From Pantoea eucalypti (GTDB lineage: Bacteria; Pseudomonadota; Gammaproteobacteria; Enterobacterales; Enterobacteriaceae), in contig NZ_CP045720.1 of the NCBI RefSeq assembly GCF_009646115.1, positions 1,984,001-2,048,000 on the forward strand: a stretch of 64,000 nucleotides of DNA, read 5' to 3'. Below, one piece after another: positions 17,178 to 27,185 of this stretch. The translations under genes and the position numbers were made by a program. The notes under the pieces were generated by a model. It saw nothing but the letters and a program-made list of their open reading frames with translations. It made no database searches and was not told where the DNA came from. Each line of letters starts with the position of its first letter. The first letter of the stretch is position 1.

Positions 17178-18569
17178 CTATGTGGTTAGCTGCCACACAG
17201 CGGGCAGCGTCGCAGCAATCAGTAATCCCATTGCAATCCGCTCCAGCGAGGTCAGCGCAACATCAGCGCGGCCGCCGCGTCGGGCAAACAGAAACAACAG
17301 CAGGCCTGGGGAGTAGAGCACGACTGACGCCATCAGGTGCATTGGCCCCGACGCGTAAAGCAGCCAGATGCCATACAGACTGGCGCCGACACCCACCGCC
17401 ATCGCCATGGGTTTATTCTGTCCGCGCACCACTTTGATCAGGTATAACCCCACCAGCAAATAGGGCACCAGAATCATCTCTGAGGCGATGGTCAGCAGGT
17501 TATTGTAGTTAGCACCGGTCAGGGCAATCAGGATCAGGCAGAGCTGAATGCTGCCGTTGGTCAGCCACAGCGAGGCGGCCGGCGCGTTGTGTCGGTTCTG
17601 CCGGGCGATAATGCGAGGAAACGCCCCCTGCTGCGCAGCAATCAGCGGCACTTCAGCAGCCATGATCGTCCAGCTCAGGTAGGCACCACAGACAGAGACG
17701 ATCAGGCCAATCGCAATCACCGCATCGCCCCAGTTGCCCATCAGTCTTGTCATCAATCCCGCCATGGACGGATTGCGCATTTCAGCCAGTTCAGCGCGCG
17801 GAACCACGCCCAGCGACAGCAGGGTTACCAGCAAATAGACCAGTAAGGCAGCCAGAACGGCAAAAAGTGTTGCACGGCCCACATCCTTTTTCTGACGTGC
17901 ACGCGCAGAAACCACCACCGCACCCTCAACCCCGATAAAGACCCAAAGAGTGATCAGCATGGTTTGCTTGATCTGCTCCCAGAGCGGTTGCCCCAGCGTG
18001 ACGCCGGAAAAATCGAAGCGAAAGCGATCATAATTGAACGCCATCACCGCCAGCACAATGAACAGCAGTAAGGGCACCAGCTTGCCCAGCGTGGCCATCA
18101 GATTGATGCTGGCTGCTGTCTGCACACCGCGCAGCACCAGCCAGTGAACCAGCCACAGCAGCACGGATGCGCCCAGCATCGCCTGCCAGGTGTTGCCATC
18201 ACCAAAAATAATCCGGTCCGGCGTATCGGTGAAGAAGCTCAGGGCCGAGAAGACAATTACCAGATAGGAGACATTGGCGATAACAGCACACAGCCAGTAG
18301 CCCCATGCAGAGCAGAACCCCATTAGTTCGCCGAATCCGGCGCGGGCGTAAGTAAAGATGCCGCCGTCAAGTTCGGGTTTAAGGCGGGTTAACAGCAACA
18401 TCGCCAGCGAAAGAAAGATAATGCCGACACCGGTGATCAGCCAACCCAGCAGCAGAGCAGCCGGACCGGCCACTGCAGCCATGTTTTGCGGCAGACTGAA
18501 CACACCTGCACCCAGCATTGAGCTGAGCACCAGTGCTGTCAGCGCACCGAGACCTAATTTTTTCTCCAA
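17178..18569 (-). CDS. ydgI: APC-family amino acid antiporter YdgI (ArcD-like)
   Basis: A 463-aa transporter with about 12 membrane helices. It opens (M)EKKLGLGALTALVLSSMLGAG with the APC glycine-rich first helix, then DGGIFTYARAGFGELMGF and SAWGYWL. This matches E. coli YdgI, a predicted arginine:ornithine antiporter. The start is chosen as TTG at 18569, preceded by GGGAAGG and aligning with the E. coli start; the frame open to 18644 adds an unrelated polar leader. In E. coli ydgI sits next to ydgH as here, but folM and ydgC, which follow it there, are absent. Substrate assignment is by family only. Confidence 0.87.
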   Translation of the reverse strand: MEKKLGLGALTALVLSSMLGAGVFSLPQNMAAVAGPAALLLGWLITGVGIIFLSLAMLLLTRLKPELDGGIFTYARAGFGELMGFCSAWGYWLCAVIANVSYLVIVFSALSFFTDTPDRIIFGDGNTWQAMLGASVLLWLVHWLVLRGVQTAASINLMATLGKLVPLLLFIVLAVMAFNYDRFRFDFSGVTLGQPLWEQIKQTMLITLWVFIGVEGAVVVSARARQKKDVGRATLFAVLAALLVYLLVTLLSLGVVPRAELAEMRNPSMAGLMTRLMGNWGDAVIAIGLIVSVCGAYLSWTIMAAEVPLIAAQQGAFPRIIARQNRHNAPAASLWLTNGSIQLCLILIALTGANYNNLLTIASEMILVPYLLVGLYLIKVVRGQNKPMAMAVGVGASLYGIWLLYASGPMHLMASVVLYSPGLLLFLFARRGGRADVALTSLERIAMGLLIAATLPAVWQLTT

Positions 18570-18743
18570 AACAACCTTCCCGCTAGCATATATGGCTGGG
18601 TAAATCGGATTATATCGCTGGGTTATGTCAGACCAATGGCACAATCCAGGGACAATATCCGGTAAAACAGGCGGGGGATTTTACGGAGTGTGGCAGGGGA
18701 TGGCAATGCATAACTATGCAAAACAAAGCAGGTTTGCAAACAG

Positions 18744-18765
18744 CAGGGCGGCGGGTGCCGCCCTG
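18744..18765 (-). terminator. stem-loop after ydgH
   Basis: CAGGGCGGC pairs with GCCGCCCTG around GGGT, eight bases past the ydgH stop. The downstream minus-strand sequence CTGTTTGC has only a short U run, so this is a weak terminator that may allow read-through toward ydgI. Confidence 0.45.
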
Positions 18766-18772
18766 TGAGGGA

Positions 18773-19726
18773 TTACTTAAACAGGTCAGCCGTCACGGTC
18801 AGGTTACCGCCACTCTGGTTCTGCCACTGACGAGTCACGTGATAGAACTTGGCACCTTTATCTGAAGCACGCTTCGCCACTTCTTCTGAAACCTCAGTAG
18901 GTGAACCGAAGTGGCCCGTGAAAGTCACGGTATCAAACGGCTGCATCTGCGCGGCGGTAATCGCGTTAACTTCCTGCACCGATTTACCGTTAGGCAGATT
19001 CACCGTGTAGCGCTTACCGGTAGAGCTTTGTGTTTCGAAGAAACGGCCCACTTTGTTGCTTGGCGTTTCAGATGAGGCCACGCCAGGAATCTCTACGTTA
19101 GCGGCTGCCGCGCCACCGGTTGCCAGCGCAGCTTTACCTGCTTCTGAATCGGCTGGGATGGCGTTTGGTGTCTGCACTGTACGTTCTTTAGCATCCGCTT
19201 TGTAGACATAGGCGGTGACGTACTGGTTGCCACCGCTGTTAGCATCAATCTGGCGCACGATAAAGAATGATGCGGCACCTTTCTCTTTCGCGGCTTTTGA
19301 AATCGCGTCGTTAACATCCGGCTGGCTGGCAAAGAAGCCGCTGACCGAAACGGTATCAAACGGTTCAAGTCTGTAGGCTTCTGCTTTTGGCAGTTCATTA
19401 ACGCCGTTAAAGCGACGATACGTTGTTGACGCTGAAGCTGCCGGCGCATCGGCTTTATAGAGGTCAGCCGTGACGCGCCAGTTACCGCTGTTGCCGTTAC
19501 TGTCGTTGATTGCCTGGATGTAATAAGAGGCAGCGCCCATCTGATCTGCACGCTTAGAGACGGCATCGGCAGCGTCGCCGATCGCGTTGAAACGGCCGGT
19601 GATATTAATACGTTCGAATGGCTTCAACGCTGCCGCTTTTTCTGGCGTTAACTCCTGCGCAGCGAATGCGTTGGCTGCCAGCAGGGACAACAAAGTGGAC
19701 GCCAGAATAGTGTTCTTCAGCTTCAT
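18773..19726 (-). CDS. ydgH: YdgH, periplasmic protein with three DUF1471 domains
   Basis: A 317-aa exported protein with a signal peptide at about 1-22 (ends AFA). Three tandem BhsA/McbA/YdgH (DUF1471) domains lie at about 37-110, 115-180 and 250-317, each with the pattern ‘phi-x-G-F-F/N’ then ‘A-x-K-G-A-x-x-F/Y-x-(V/I)-x-(R/Q)’. Examples are QMGAASYYIQAIND, EKGAASFFIVRQID and DKGAKFYHVTRQW. Single-domain relatives occur at 56257-56812. Domain function is linked to envelope stress and biofilm, but the biochemical role is unknown. It is upstream of ydgI and divergent from pntA, as in E. coli. Confidence 0.93.
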   Translation of the reverse strand: MKLKNTILASTLLSLLAANAFAAQELTPEKAAALKPFERINITGRFNAIGDAADAVSKRADQMGAASYYIQAINDSNGNSGNWRVTADLYKADAPAASASTTYRRFNGVNELPKAEAYRLEPFDTVSVSGFFASQPDVNDAISKAAKEKGAASFFIVRQIDANSGGNQYVTAYVYKADAKERTVQTPNAIPADSEAGKAALATGGAAAANVEIPGVASSETPSNKVGRFFETQSSTGKRYTVNLPNGKSVQEVNAITAAQMQPFDTVTFTGHFGSPTEVSEEVAKRASDKGAKFYHVTRQWQNQSGGNLTVTADLFK

Positions 19727-20265
19727 AAAAATAATCCTTCGCCTTACGCAAAAATGAGTACGAAAACGTGCTGGACTCTTGATGTATAACAGATTAGCCG
19801 CTGATTATTACATGTTATAAACAGACTGTCGCAGCGATTTTTTGTGTCAGATCGCGTTATTCAACCATCATTTTTTCATTTAATTGTCATCAAACGCAGT
19901 TATGGCCCGTTTTAGCCACGGTTATCACTAAAAGCGATAACTAATATCGGTTAAACAGTTAATGCATTGTTAATTATAGGTTTTTATTGATGCTTAATTC
20001 GCCCGCAGATCATTATCACTGGCAGAATATTTGCCTGTCAGGCTGTTTTACAGTGGGTTAACCCCGATTTTTAACCAGAACGCTGAATAATTGAGTGAAT
20101 GTCATCACTCTGTACAGACGCTATAGATCGCTGGTCACATTTTCAGTAGGTTATAAACACTTTGAAATACATGCATTTCGTCTATAAGTAACCGAAACGG
20201 CGTTTCAGTTGCGTAATCGTGGTGCAGATACGGGCCATCATCCTTAACCGATGAAAGGAAACACT
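19727..20265. other. long AT-rich divergent region ydgH / pntA
   Basis: This 539-nt stretch holds no convincing frame. It is clearly AT-richer than its flanks and contains GTTATC-(9 nt)-GATAAC (19921-19941), a spaced inverted repeat that could be an operator. AAGGAA before the pntA ATG is the ribosome site. It should carry both divergent promoters, but I could not fix either with confidence. Confidence 0.6.
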
Positions 20266-21798
20266 ATGTTAATTGGAATACCCAAGGAAAGGTTGCCAAA
20301 CGAGTCGCGCGTGGCCGCCACGCCAAAGACCGTGGAACAACTCATCAGGCTGGGTTTTAGTGTCACCGTGGAGCGTGACGCAGGTAAACGCGCCAGCTTC
20401 GATAATGAAAGCTATATCGCCGCTGGCGCCACGCTCAGCGACAGAGATCAGGTCTGGCAGTCCGACATCGTGCTGAAAGTAAATGCACCCGATGACGAAG
20501 AGATTGCACTGACCCGCGCGGGTAGCACGCTGGTTAGCTTTATCTGGCCCGCGCAACATCCCGATCTGCTGTCAAAACTGGCCGCGCGTCAGGTCACTGT
20601 CATGGCAATGGACTCGGTGCCGCGCATTTCACGGGCGCAGTCGCTGGATGCGCTGAGCTCCATGGCAAACATTGCCGGTTATCGTGCGATTGTGGAAGCT
20701 GCGCATGAATTTGGTCGCTTCTTTACCGGGCAGATCACGGCGGCGGGCAAAGTGCCACCGGCAAAAGTGATGGTGATTGGGGCAGGTGTGGCCGGGCTGG
20801 CAGCAATTGGTGCAGCGGGCAGTCTGGGCGCGATTGTCCGGGCGTTTGATACCCGTCCCGAAGTCAAAGAGCAGGTGCAGAGTATGGGCGCCGAATTCCT
20901 TGAACTCGACTTCGAAGAGGAAGCTGGCAGCGGTGATGGCTATGCCAAAGTGATGTCCGAGGCGTTCATTAAAGCGGAAATGGCACTGTTTGCCAGTCAG
21001 GCCAGAGAAGTCGATATCATTGTCACCACGGCGCTGATCCCTGGCAAACCGGCACCGAAACTGATCACCGAAGAGATGGTTGCCAGCATGAAGCCCGGCA
21101 GTGTGATTGTGGATTTGGCCGCGCAGACTGGCGGCAACTGTGCGCTGACCGTCGCGGATCAGGTTACTGTGACACCTGACGGCGTCAAAATCATTGGCTA
21201 TACCGACCTGCCGAGCCGTCTGGCAACGCAATCCTCCCAGCTTTATGGCACCAACCTGGTCAACCTGATGACGCTGCTGTGCAAAGAGAAGAATGGCGAA
21301 ATCCAGGTCGACTTCGACGATGTAGTCGTACGGGGCGTGACTGTGGTGCGCGAGGGGGAAGTCACCTGGCCGGCACCGCCGATTCAGGTGTCCGCTGCAC
21401 CTCAGGCTGCACCGGCAACCGCGAAACCGGCAGTGAAGATTGAGGTGAAACCTGTTTCACCGTGGCGAAAATATCTGCTTATTGCTCTGGCCATCGTGCT
21501 GTTTGGCAGCCTGGCCAACGTGGCGCCTGCCGATTTCCTCTCCCATTTTACCGTGTTCGCGCTCGCCTGTGTGGTGGGTTATTACGTGGTCTGGAACGTC
21601 AGTCATGCGCTGCATACGCCGCTGATGTCCGTGACCAATGCCATATCCGGCATCATCGTGATCGGGGCAGTCTTGCAGATGGGGCACGGTGGCTGGGTCA
21701 CCTTTATCTCCTTTATTGCCGTGCTGATTGCCAGCATCAATATCTTTGGTGGCTTTACCGTCACCCAGCGCATGCTGAAAATGTTTCGTAAGGGGTAA
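20266..21798 (+). CDS. pntA: NAD(P) transhydrogenase subunit alpha
   Basis: A 510-aa subunit of the proton-translocating transhydrogenase, which uses the proton gradient to make NADPH from NADH. The NAD-binding domain I covers about 1-380, with [22 protein letters not shown] at about 167-188 and [20 protein letters not shown] before it. An Ala/Pro linker (about 383-400) is followed by membrane helices at about 405-500. The ATG at 20266 ([10 protein letters not shown]) aligns with E. coli PntA and has AAGGAA at nine bases; a frame start at 20251 adds five residues. pntB follows after 3 nt. Confidence 0.97.
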   Translation: MLIGIPKERLPNESRVAATPKTVEQLIRLGFSVTVERDAGKRASFDNESYIAAGATLSDRDQVWQSDIVLKVNAPDDEEIALTRAGSTLVSFIWPAQHPDLLSKLAARQVTVMAMDSVPRISRAQSLDALSSMANIAGYRAIVEAAHEFGRFFTGQITAAGKVPPAKVMVIGAGVAGLAAIGAAGSLGAIVRAFDTRPEVKEQVQSMGAEFLELDFEEEAGSGDGYAKVMSEAFIKAEMALFASQAREVDIIVTTALIPGKPAPKLITEEMVASMKPGSVIVDLAAQTGGNCALTVADQVTVTPDGVKIIGYTDLPSRLATQSSQLYGTNLVNLMTLLCKEKNGEIQVDFDDVVVRGVTVVREGEVTWPAPPIQVSAAPQAAPATAKPAVKIEVKPVSPWRKYLLIALAIVLFGSLANVAPADFLSHFTVFALACVVGYYVVWNVSHALHTPLMSVTNAISGIIVIGAVLQMGHGGWVTFISFIAVLIASINIFGGFTVTQRMLKMFRKG

Positions 21799-21801
21799 GA
21801 C

Positions 21802-23190
21802 ATGTCTGGCGGATTAGTCACTGCAGCCTATATTGTTGCTGCAATTCTCTTCATCTGTAGCCTTGCCGGTCTCTCGCGTCACGAGACGTCTAAGCGGGGT
21901 AATATTTTTGGCATCAGCGGCATGGCGATTGCGCTGGTCGCCACCATTTTTGGTCCGGACAGCGGTAACGTGGTCTGGATCCTGCTGGCGATGGTGATTG
22001 GCGGCGCTATTGGTATCCGCATGGCAAAGAAAGTCGAAATGACCGAAATGCCGGAACTGGTCGCGATTCTGCACAGCTTTGTTGGCCTGGCCGCGGTACT
22101 GGTCGGCATAAACAGCTATATCGACCATGCACCTGGCCTGCCAGCAGTGATGGAAAATATCCATCTCAGTGAAGTGTTTATCGGTATTTTTATCGGTGCC
22201 GTCACCTTCACCGGCTCGCTGGTGGCGTTTGGCAAGCTGTGCGGCAAAATCTCCTCAAAACCGCTGGCGTTACCGCATCGTCACAAGCTCAATCTGCTGG
22301 CGCTGCTGGTCTCGTTCCTGTTGCTGCTGTGGTTTGTTAACACCAGCAGCAGCGCTGCGCAGGTCTTTGCGTTGCTGCTGATGACGGTGATTGCACTGGC
22401 GTTTGGCTGGCATCTGGTCGCGTCGATTGGCGGTGCCGATATGCCGGTCGTGGTATCGATGCTGAACTCCTATTCAGGCTGGGCCGCCGCCGCCGCCGGT
22501 TTCATGCTCAGCAACGATCTGCTGATTGTGACCGGTGCACTGGTGGGTTCGTCCGGTGCGATTCTCTCCTATATCATGTGTAAAGCGATGAACCGTTCGT
22601 TCATCAGCGTGATCGCGGGTGGATTCGGTACTGAAGTCAGTCGTGGTGACGAAACGCAGGAAGCGGGAGAGCATCGTGAAATTACCGCTGAAGAGACCGC
22701 AGAGATGCTTAAAGCCTCCCGCTCGGTGATTATTACCCCAGGCTACGGCATGGCCGTGGCGCAGGCGCAGTATCCGGTAGCGGAAATCACGGCACGTCTG
22801 CGCGCGCTTGGCATCAAAGTGCGCTTCGGCATTCATCCGGTCGCGGGGCGTTTGCCGGGACACATGAACGTGCTGCTGGCTGAGGCCAAAGTGCCTTATG
22901 ACGTGGTGCTGGAGATGGACGAAATCAACGATGACTTCAGCGACACCGACACGGTGCTGGTGATTGGTGCTAACGATACCGTCAACCCGGCAGCGCAGGA
23001 TGATCCCCGGAGCCCGATTGCGGGAATGCCGGTGCTGGGAGTGTGGAAGGCGCACAACGTGGTGGTGTTCAAACGTTCAATGAACACAGGCTATGCCGGG
23101 GTTCAGAATCCGCTGTTTTTTAAGGAGAACAGTCAGATGCTGTTTGGCGATGCCAAAGCCAGCGTGGAAGCAATTCTCAAAGCGCTGTAA
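21802..23190 (+). CDS. pntB: NAD(P) transhydrogenase subunit beta
   Basis: A 462-aa partner of PntA. About eight membrane helices fill residues 1-260, forming the proton channel. The NADP-binding domain III covers about 285-462 and has the [13 protein letters not shown] loop, [31 protein letters not shown] and the [12 protein letters not shown] motif. It is translated from an ATG 3 nt past pntA, so it is co-transcribed. A bidirectional terminator follows. Confidence 0.97.
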   Translation: MSGGLVTAAYIVAAILFICSLAGLSRHETSKRGNIFGISGMAIALVATIFGPDSGNVVWILLAMVIGGAIGIRMAKKVEMTEMPELVAILHSFVGLAAVLVGINSYIDHAPGLPAVMENIHLSEVFIGIFIGAVTFTGSLVAFGKLCGKISSKPLALPHRHKLNLLALLVSFLLLLWFVNTSSSAAQVFALLLMTVIALAFGWHLVASIGGADMPVVVSMLNSYSGWAAAAAGFMLSNDLLIVTGALVGSSGAILSYIMCKAMNRSFISVIAGGFGTEVSRGDETQEAGEHREITAEETAEMLKASRSVIITPGYGMAVAQAQYPVAEITARLRALGIKVRFGIHPVAGRLPGHMNVLLAEAKVPYDVVLEMDEINDDFSDTDTVLVIGANDTVNPAAQDDPRSPIAGMPVLGVWKAHNVVVFKRSMNTGYAGVQNPLFFKENSQMLFGDAKASVEAILKAL

Positions 23191-23198
23191 TAAAAAAA

Positions 23199-23226
23199 GG
23201 GCGGCTAATCAGCCGCCCATTTTCTT
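23199..23226. terminator. bidirectional terminator pntB / uspE
   Basis: GGGCGGCT pairs with AGCCGCCC around AATC, with an A7 tract on the left and ATTTTC on the right, so it works for both convergent genes. Confidence 0.88.
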
Positions 23227-23238
23227 TACGAGGAGACG

Positions 23239-24195
23239 TTAATCCTCCTCGTCCTCTTCATCATCCAGATCAATCGGCGACTTGAAATCGTCAGGCTTAA
23301 GCGCCAGCAGATCGCAACGCAGATGATCGATCACCTGTTCCGCCGTATTGCCCAGGAACGCCGCTGATAGTCCGGTCCTTCCGATGGTGCCCAGCACGAC
23401 TACGCCGGCACCGAGATGCGCGGCCAGATCGGGGATAACCTCTTCCGGCAAGCCTTTAGCCACGTGGGTGAACTCTTCACCAATTGAGAATTTCTGGCGC
23501 AGTGCTTTCATGGCCACCAGATGCTGACCCCGGATAGCATCGTTGTAGACGCTGGGATCAAAATCGGGCAGTTCGATAGCAATATTGATTGGGGTAATCG
23601 GGTAGGCACCGACAAGGTGGACTTCGGTCTGATTCACCTTTTCCGCCAGCTTCATCGTTTCACGAATCAGCTTCTGATTCAGGCCATCGTGATGCGGCTC
23701 TTCGCTGGCAAGATTGACGGCGACAATGGCTTTACCGCCTTCCGGCCACGGCTGATCTTTGACCATCCAGACCGGGCACGGGCATTTACGCAGCAGATGC
23801 CAGTCGGTCGGGGTGAAAATCACGGACTCCAGGCGGTCATGCTGATGCGCCATTTTCAGCACCAGATCATGCTGATGAGCGAGCACTTCCTGAATGATGG
23901 CCTCAAAGGGGCGGTTATGCCAGATCACTTTGATATCAATGTCGACACCGGCATCAAGATAAGCGCGGGCCTGCTCGCGGATCCATTCGGTACGCTGGCT
24001 GATGACACCCTGGCGCATAGACGCGCGCTCATCCGGCGAAAGCAGGGTGGTCATTTCATATGAGAAGTCATAGATAGGCAGGAAGGCTTTAATTCTTCCG
24101 CCGATACGTTGATTCAGATAGACCGCACGTCGCAGCGCGGGCTGATCGTCTTGCTGGGCATCAATGGCGACCAGAATATTTTGGTACTGGGACAT
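23239..24195 (-). CDS. uspE: universal stress protein E
   Basis: A 318-aa cytosolic protein made of two tandem Usp domains (about 1-150 and 155-305). The second ends with the ATP-type [20 protein letters not shown] block near 270-289. A very acidic tail ([10 protein letters not shown]) closes it. E. coli UspE supports oxidative-stress resistance and motility/adhesion balance and likewise lies beside fnr. It is read after fnr, but a strong terminator separates the two, so it likely has its own promoter in the short gap. Confidence 0.94.
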   Translation of the reverse strand: MSQYQNILVAIDAQQDDQPALRRAVYLNQRIGGRIKAFLPIYDFSYEMTTLLSPDERASMRQGVISQRTEWIREQARAYLDAGVDIDIKVIWHNRPFEAIIQEVLAHQHDLVLKMAHQHDRLESVIFTPTDWHLLRKCPCPVWMVKDQPWPEGGKAIVAVNLASEEPHHDGLNQKLIRETMKLAEKVNQTEVHLVGAYPITPINIAIELPDFDPSVYNDAIRGQHLVAMKALRQKFSIGEEFTHVAKGLPEEVIPDLAAHLGAGVVVLGTIGRTGLSAAFLGNTAEQVIDHLRCDLLALKPDDFKSPIDLDDEEDEED

Positions 24196-24272
24196 GAGGC
24201 GTTCTCCTTAAACCAGAGCGACTGGAGTAAAGATAGCCTATGTTATACAGCGGAAGAAGTGAAAAAGTTATT

Positions 24273-24306
24273 GCCGGATCAATAAAATAAGATTTATTGA
24301 TCCGGC
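24273..24306 (-). terminator. terminator of fnr
   Basis: A 14-bp perfect stem (GCCGGATCAATAAA with TTTATTGATCCGGC) and a 6-nt loop begin seven bases past the fnr stop; AATAACTTTTT follows on the minus strand. It is the longest perfect stem I found in the window. Confidence 0.8.
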
Positions 24307-24312
24307 TATGAA

Positions 24313-25065
24313 TCAGGCGGCCTGGTGACTCTGGCCCGCTAACTCTTCCAGCAGGGCGTGGTTTTCAATCGTGATGTATTTGCCTTTCACCGCCAGCATA
24401 CCGGACTTCTGAAAACGGCCCAGCAGGCGACTGATGGTTTCAACCGTCAGGCCCAGGTAATTACCAATGTCACCGCGCGTCATGGTGAGGCGAAATTCAC
24501 GCTGTGAAAAGCCGCGCTGGCCGAAACGGCGTGAGAGGTTCCAGATAAACGCCGCCAGTCGCTCCTCAGCATTTTTCTTCGACAACAGCAGAATCATATC
24601 CTGGTCGCCTTTAATCTCACCGCTCATTAAACGCATCATCTGCTGACGCAGTGCCGGCATTTTACCTGACAGGTCATCCAGCGTTTCAAAAGGAATTTCA
24701 CACACCATGGCCGTTTCCAGCGCCTGCGCAAAGCTGGGATGGCTGGCATTTAAAATGGCATCAAAGCCAACTAAATCACCCGCCAGATGGAAACCGGTAA
24801 TTTGCTCATCACCCTGTTCGGTAATGGTATAGCTTTTAATACTGCCGGAACGAATGGCATACAGAGACCTGAGTTCGTCTCCCGCTTTAAAAAGGGTTTG
24901 CCCTTTCTGAATCGGTTTTTTACGCTCAATGATATTGTCGAGCTGATCCAGCTCATGTTCATTTAACGTGAAGGGGATGCAGAGCTGACTGATGCTGCAA
25001 TCCTGGCAGTGAATGGCACAACCGCCCGACTGAATACGACGTATGCTGCGTTTTTCAGGGATCAT
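24313..25065 (-). CDS. fnr: FNR oxygen-sensing transcription regulator
   Basis: A 250-aa CRP/FNR-family regulator. Four Cys residues that bind the oxygen-labile [4Fe-4S] cluster are present at 20, 23, 29 and 122, exactly the E. coli positions, with an extra Cys16. The helix-turn-helix includes [11 protein letters not shown] (Glu209, Ser212, Arg213 by E. coli numbering), predicting recognition of TTGAT-N4-ATCAA. The length equals E. coli FNR. It is followed by uspE and divergent from smrA. Self-regulation is suggested by an FNR-like site upstream. Confidence 0.97.
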   Translation of the reverse strand: MIPEKRSIRRIQSGGCAIHCQDCSISQLCIPFTLNEHELDQLDNIIERKKPIQKGQTLFKAGDELRSLYAIRSGSIKSYTITEQGDEQITGFHLAGDLVGFDAILNASHPSFAQALETAMVCEIPFETLDDLSGKMPALRQQMMRLMSGEIKGDQDMILLLSKKNAEERLAAFIWNLSRRFGQRGFSQREFRLTMTRGDIGNYLGLTVETISRLLGRFQKSGMLAVKGKYITIENHALLEELAGQSHQAA

Positions 25066-25381
25066 AATGGTTTGCTCGACGATAAGTGACTGGGGTCAAT
25101 TTTAACATTTTTTGTGCTGAAGGGAACTCATCCGAGCAGTTTTACACCCACAAACATTATGGATGAGTTACACGGCGTCAAAGGCCGCTGTGACGGGCTT
25201 TTCAGTACCCGGGTAGAGACCGCTGTCACGATAACTTTCCGCTTATGTGATCTGTTGCACGATTCTCTACGGCCCGTTAGGGTGGGAAAAGGCGGGTGGC
25301 CCGGTAATTCCAGGTTTTGCTACGCTAACTGTTAAAGCCTGTCTGACACATTCGATCAATTTAACCCGGTGTGAGAAAACC
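25066..25381. other. divergent control region fnr / smrA
   Basis: 316 nt without a convincing gene; the frame open from 25247 has only unrelated residues before SmrA. It contains the FNR-like site next to fnr and, near 25244, TGTGATCTGTTGCACG, a weak CRP-like element (first half perfect, second half poor). Confidence 0.5.
25086..25099. promoter_or_regulatory. possible FNR autoregulatory site
   Basis: The minus strand reads TTGAC-CCCA-GTCAC, matching 7 of 10 fixed positions of TTGAT-N4-ATCAA, 20 bp upstream of the fnr ATG. E. coli fnr is repressed by its own product at such sites. The match is imperfect and was scored by eye. Confidence 0.35.
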
Positions 25382-25948
25382 ATGAACCTTGATGATAACG
25401 ATCTTTTTCGGGATGCCATGGGCGATGTCACGCCATTGAAAGACACCACCACGACCCTGTGGCTGAAAGCCCCTTCAACCAAAGCACCACGCAAACCGCC
25501 GGGCGAATCTGAGCTGGAGAATTTCCTGACCCGGGGTGACCTGGAGATTATCCCACTTAATACGCAGCTGGAATATAAAGCCGACGGCATCCAGCAGGGT
25601 ATTCTGGATAAACTCCGTCGGGGTGAATACAAGCTGGATGCCAGTCTCAACCTGTTACGGCAACCGGTGGAAACCTGCCGTCAGGCGCTGTTCAATTTTA
25701 TGATGCAGGCACACAAACAGGGATTACGAAATTTGCTGATCATTCACGGCAAAGGACGTGATAACGAGTCACATGCCAATATCGTACGAAGCTATCTCGC
25801 GCGCTGGTTACAGCAGTTTGACGACGTACAGACTTTTTGCGTGGCACAGACCCGCCATGGCGGAGGCGGTGCGCTCTACGTGGGTTTACGTAAAACCGAT
25901 AAAGCGCGCCTTGAAAACCGCGAGCGACATGCGAAACGCAGCCGCTAG
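25382..25948 (+). CDS. smrA: Smr-domain DNA endonuclease SmrA (YdaL)
   Basis: A 188-aa protein starting MNLDDNDLFRDAMGDV, closely like E. coli YdaL/SmrA. The Smr domain occupies about 85-170: LNLLRQPVETCR replaces the LDLHG motif of most Smr proteins, followed by NLLIIHGKGRD (with the HGKG signature) and GGGGALYVGLRK. Smr domains nick DNA or RNA; E. coli SmrA has nicking endonuclease activity in vitro. A Lys/Arg-rich tail (RHAKRSR) ends it. The stop overlaps the convergent LysR gene stop by 4 nt. Confidence 0.92.
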   Translation: MNLDDNDLFRDAMGDVTPLKDTTTTLWLKAPSTKAPRKPPGESELENFLTRGDLEIIPLNTQLEYKADGIQQGILDKLRRGEYKLDASLNLLRQPVETCRQALFNFMMQAHKQGLRNLLIIHGKGRDNESHANIVRSYLARWLQQFDDVQTFCVAQTRHGGGGALYVGLRKTDKARLENRERHAKRSR

Positions 25949-26865
25949 CTGTGAAATTTACGAATGGTAGACATCAGCACTTCGGCACTCAGGCTGAGCT
26001 CTGCGCCGGTACGCGTAATGATGCCCACTGGCTCGCCCGGGCCGGATGAGTTGATCGGCAGCGCACAGACCGCGTTGTGGCTGAGATCCTCTTTAATCGC
26101 GCCGGAAGGAACGAACCAGATATAGTCGTAGCGGAGAGCCAGCTGGCGTGCCAGTGAGGTCGATGAGGTCTCGATGCAGTGAGGTGGCAACGTACATCCC
26201 TGCTCATCCAGCATCTGTTGTGCAATCCGGCGCGGTGCAGTGCCTTCGGGCGAAATCACCACCGGCCACTGCATTGCCCGTGACAGCGTGACGTTGTCAC
26301 TTAAAAGCGGGTGTTCCGGCCTTACCACCAGCTTAAGCGACTCCAGAAAAAGCAGCTCATAGGTCAGACCGGTCATCATGTCGCTGTCCGCCATCCGTCC
26401 AATGCCGATATCAAACTCACCGCCGCGTAATCCCGCCAGCAGCACATTGTTGTGCAGCGTTGCCACCTGGATAGTGGTATTGGGTTGTAACTGATGAAAA
26501 CGATCAAGAATGCGTGGCAGCATCCCCATTGCGGCGGTGGTCAGCGCACCCAGCCGGATAATCACCGGCGCATCGCCTGGCTGCTCATTAAAACTTTGAC
26601 CGGCATGATTGAGCGCGTCGAGCACACGCACGGCATGCGTCAGAAATTGTTCCCCCATGGTGGTCAGTTGCGCGCCCAGACGGCCACGTTCAAACAGACG
26701 AACGCCGGTCAGTTCCTCCAGCTCATTCAGGGTTTTAGACAGGGCAGGCTGACTCAGGCTAAGCGTCTCAGCCGCCCGGCCCAGCGTACCTTGCTGCGCA
26801 ACCGCAACAAAGGTGTGTAAGTGGCGCAAGCGAATGCGCTGATTGAAAAGGATATTTTTTTCCAT
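25945..26865 (-). CDS. LysR-family regulator, PcaQ/GbpR-like
   Basis: A 306-aa LysR regulator. The helix-turn-helix (about 17-60) has LGRAAETLSLSQPALSKTLNELEELTGVRLFERGRLGAQLTTMG, and a periplasmic-binding-protein-like effector domain covers about 95-300. The R-L-R-H-L-H-T-F start and the SQPALSKT recognition helix place it near the PcaQ/GbpR group, whose members sense aromatic ring-cleavage products or sugars. It is divergent from the AAHS-type transporter and hglS, which it most likely controls. No pca catabolic genes lie nearby, so the inducer cannot be named. Confidence 0.85.
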   Translation of the reverse strand: MEKNILFNQRIRLRHLHTFVAVAQQGTLGRAAETLSLSQPALSKTLNELEELTGVRLFERGRLGAQLTTMGEQFLTHAVRVLDALNHAGQSFNEQPGDAPVIIRLGALTTAAMGMLPRILDRFHQLQPNTTIQVATLHNNVLLAGLRGGEFDIGIGRMADSDMMTGLTYELLFLESLKLVVRPEHPLLSDNVTLSRAMQWPVVISPEGTAPRRIAQQMLDEQGCTLPPHCIETSSTSLARQLALRYDYIWFVPSGAIKEDLSHNAVCALPINSSGPGEPVGIITRTGAELSLSAEVLMSTIRKFHS

Positions 26866-27185
26866 ATCCTAAACTTAATGAGAATGAAGGGCGTGAGGCA
26901 ACTGTTAATAATGAATTCTGTTAACTTTGCTGCAAATTTTTTTTAACAAAAGCACGGGAATGACCGCTTCGCTGTTTAAGACCATGATTTTCAAGCATTC
27001 ATCTTAAAACGGTTGTAATGTGTTCATTCTCTGGTTAAAGAGAAATCAACGACTTAATTGCATGAATATGAATGATTCTCACTATCAAACAAAAATCTGA
27101 CCGCTTAAGGTTAACGATCGGCTATCATAAACGCCGTTTTTTTTACTTAAACTGATGCCAGATTTCTTTACTCAGGGAGTGTTCA
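26866..27185. promoter_or_regulatory. divergent control region of the transporter-hglS unit
   Basis: 320 nt without a gene. TTCTCT-GGTTAA-AGAGAA at 27027-27044 is a perfect 6-bp-arm inverted repeat suitable for a LysR dimer. AATGATTCTCACTATC at 27071-27086 matches 13 of 16 bases of the Fur consensus core AATGATAATCATTATC. Both lie upstream of the transporter start. Assignments are by eye. Confidence 0.4.
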
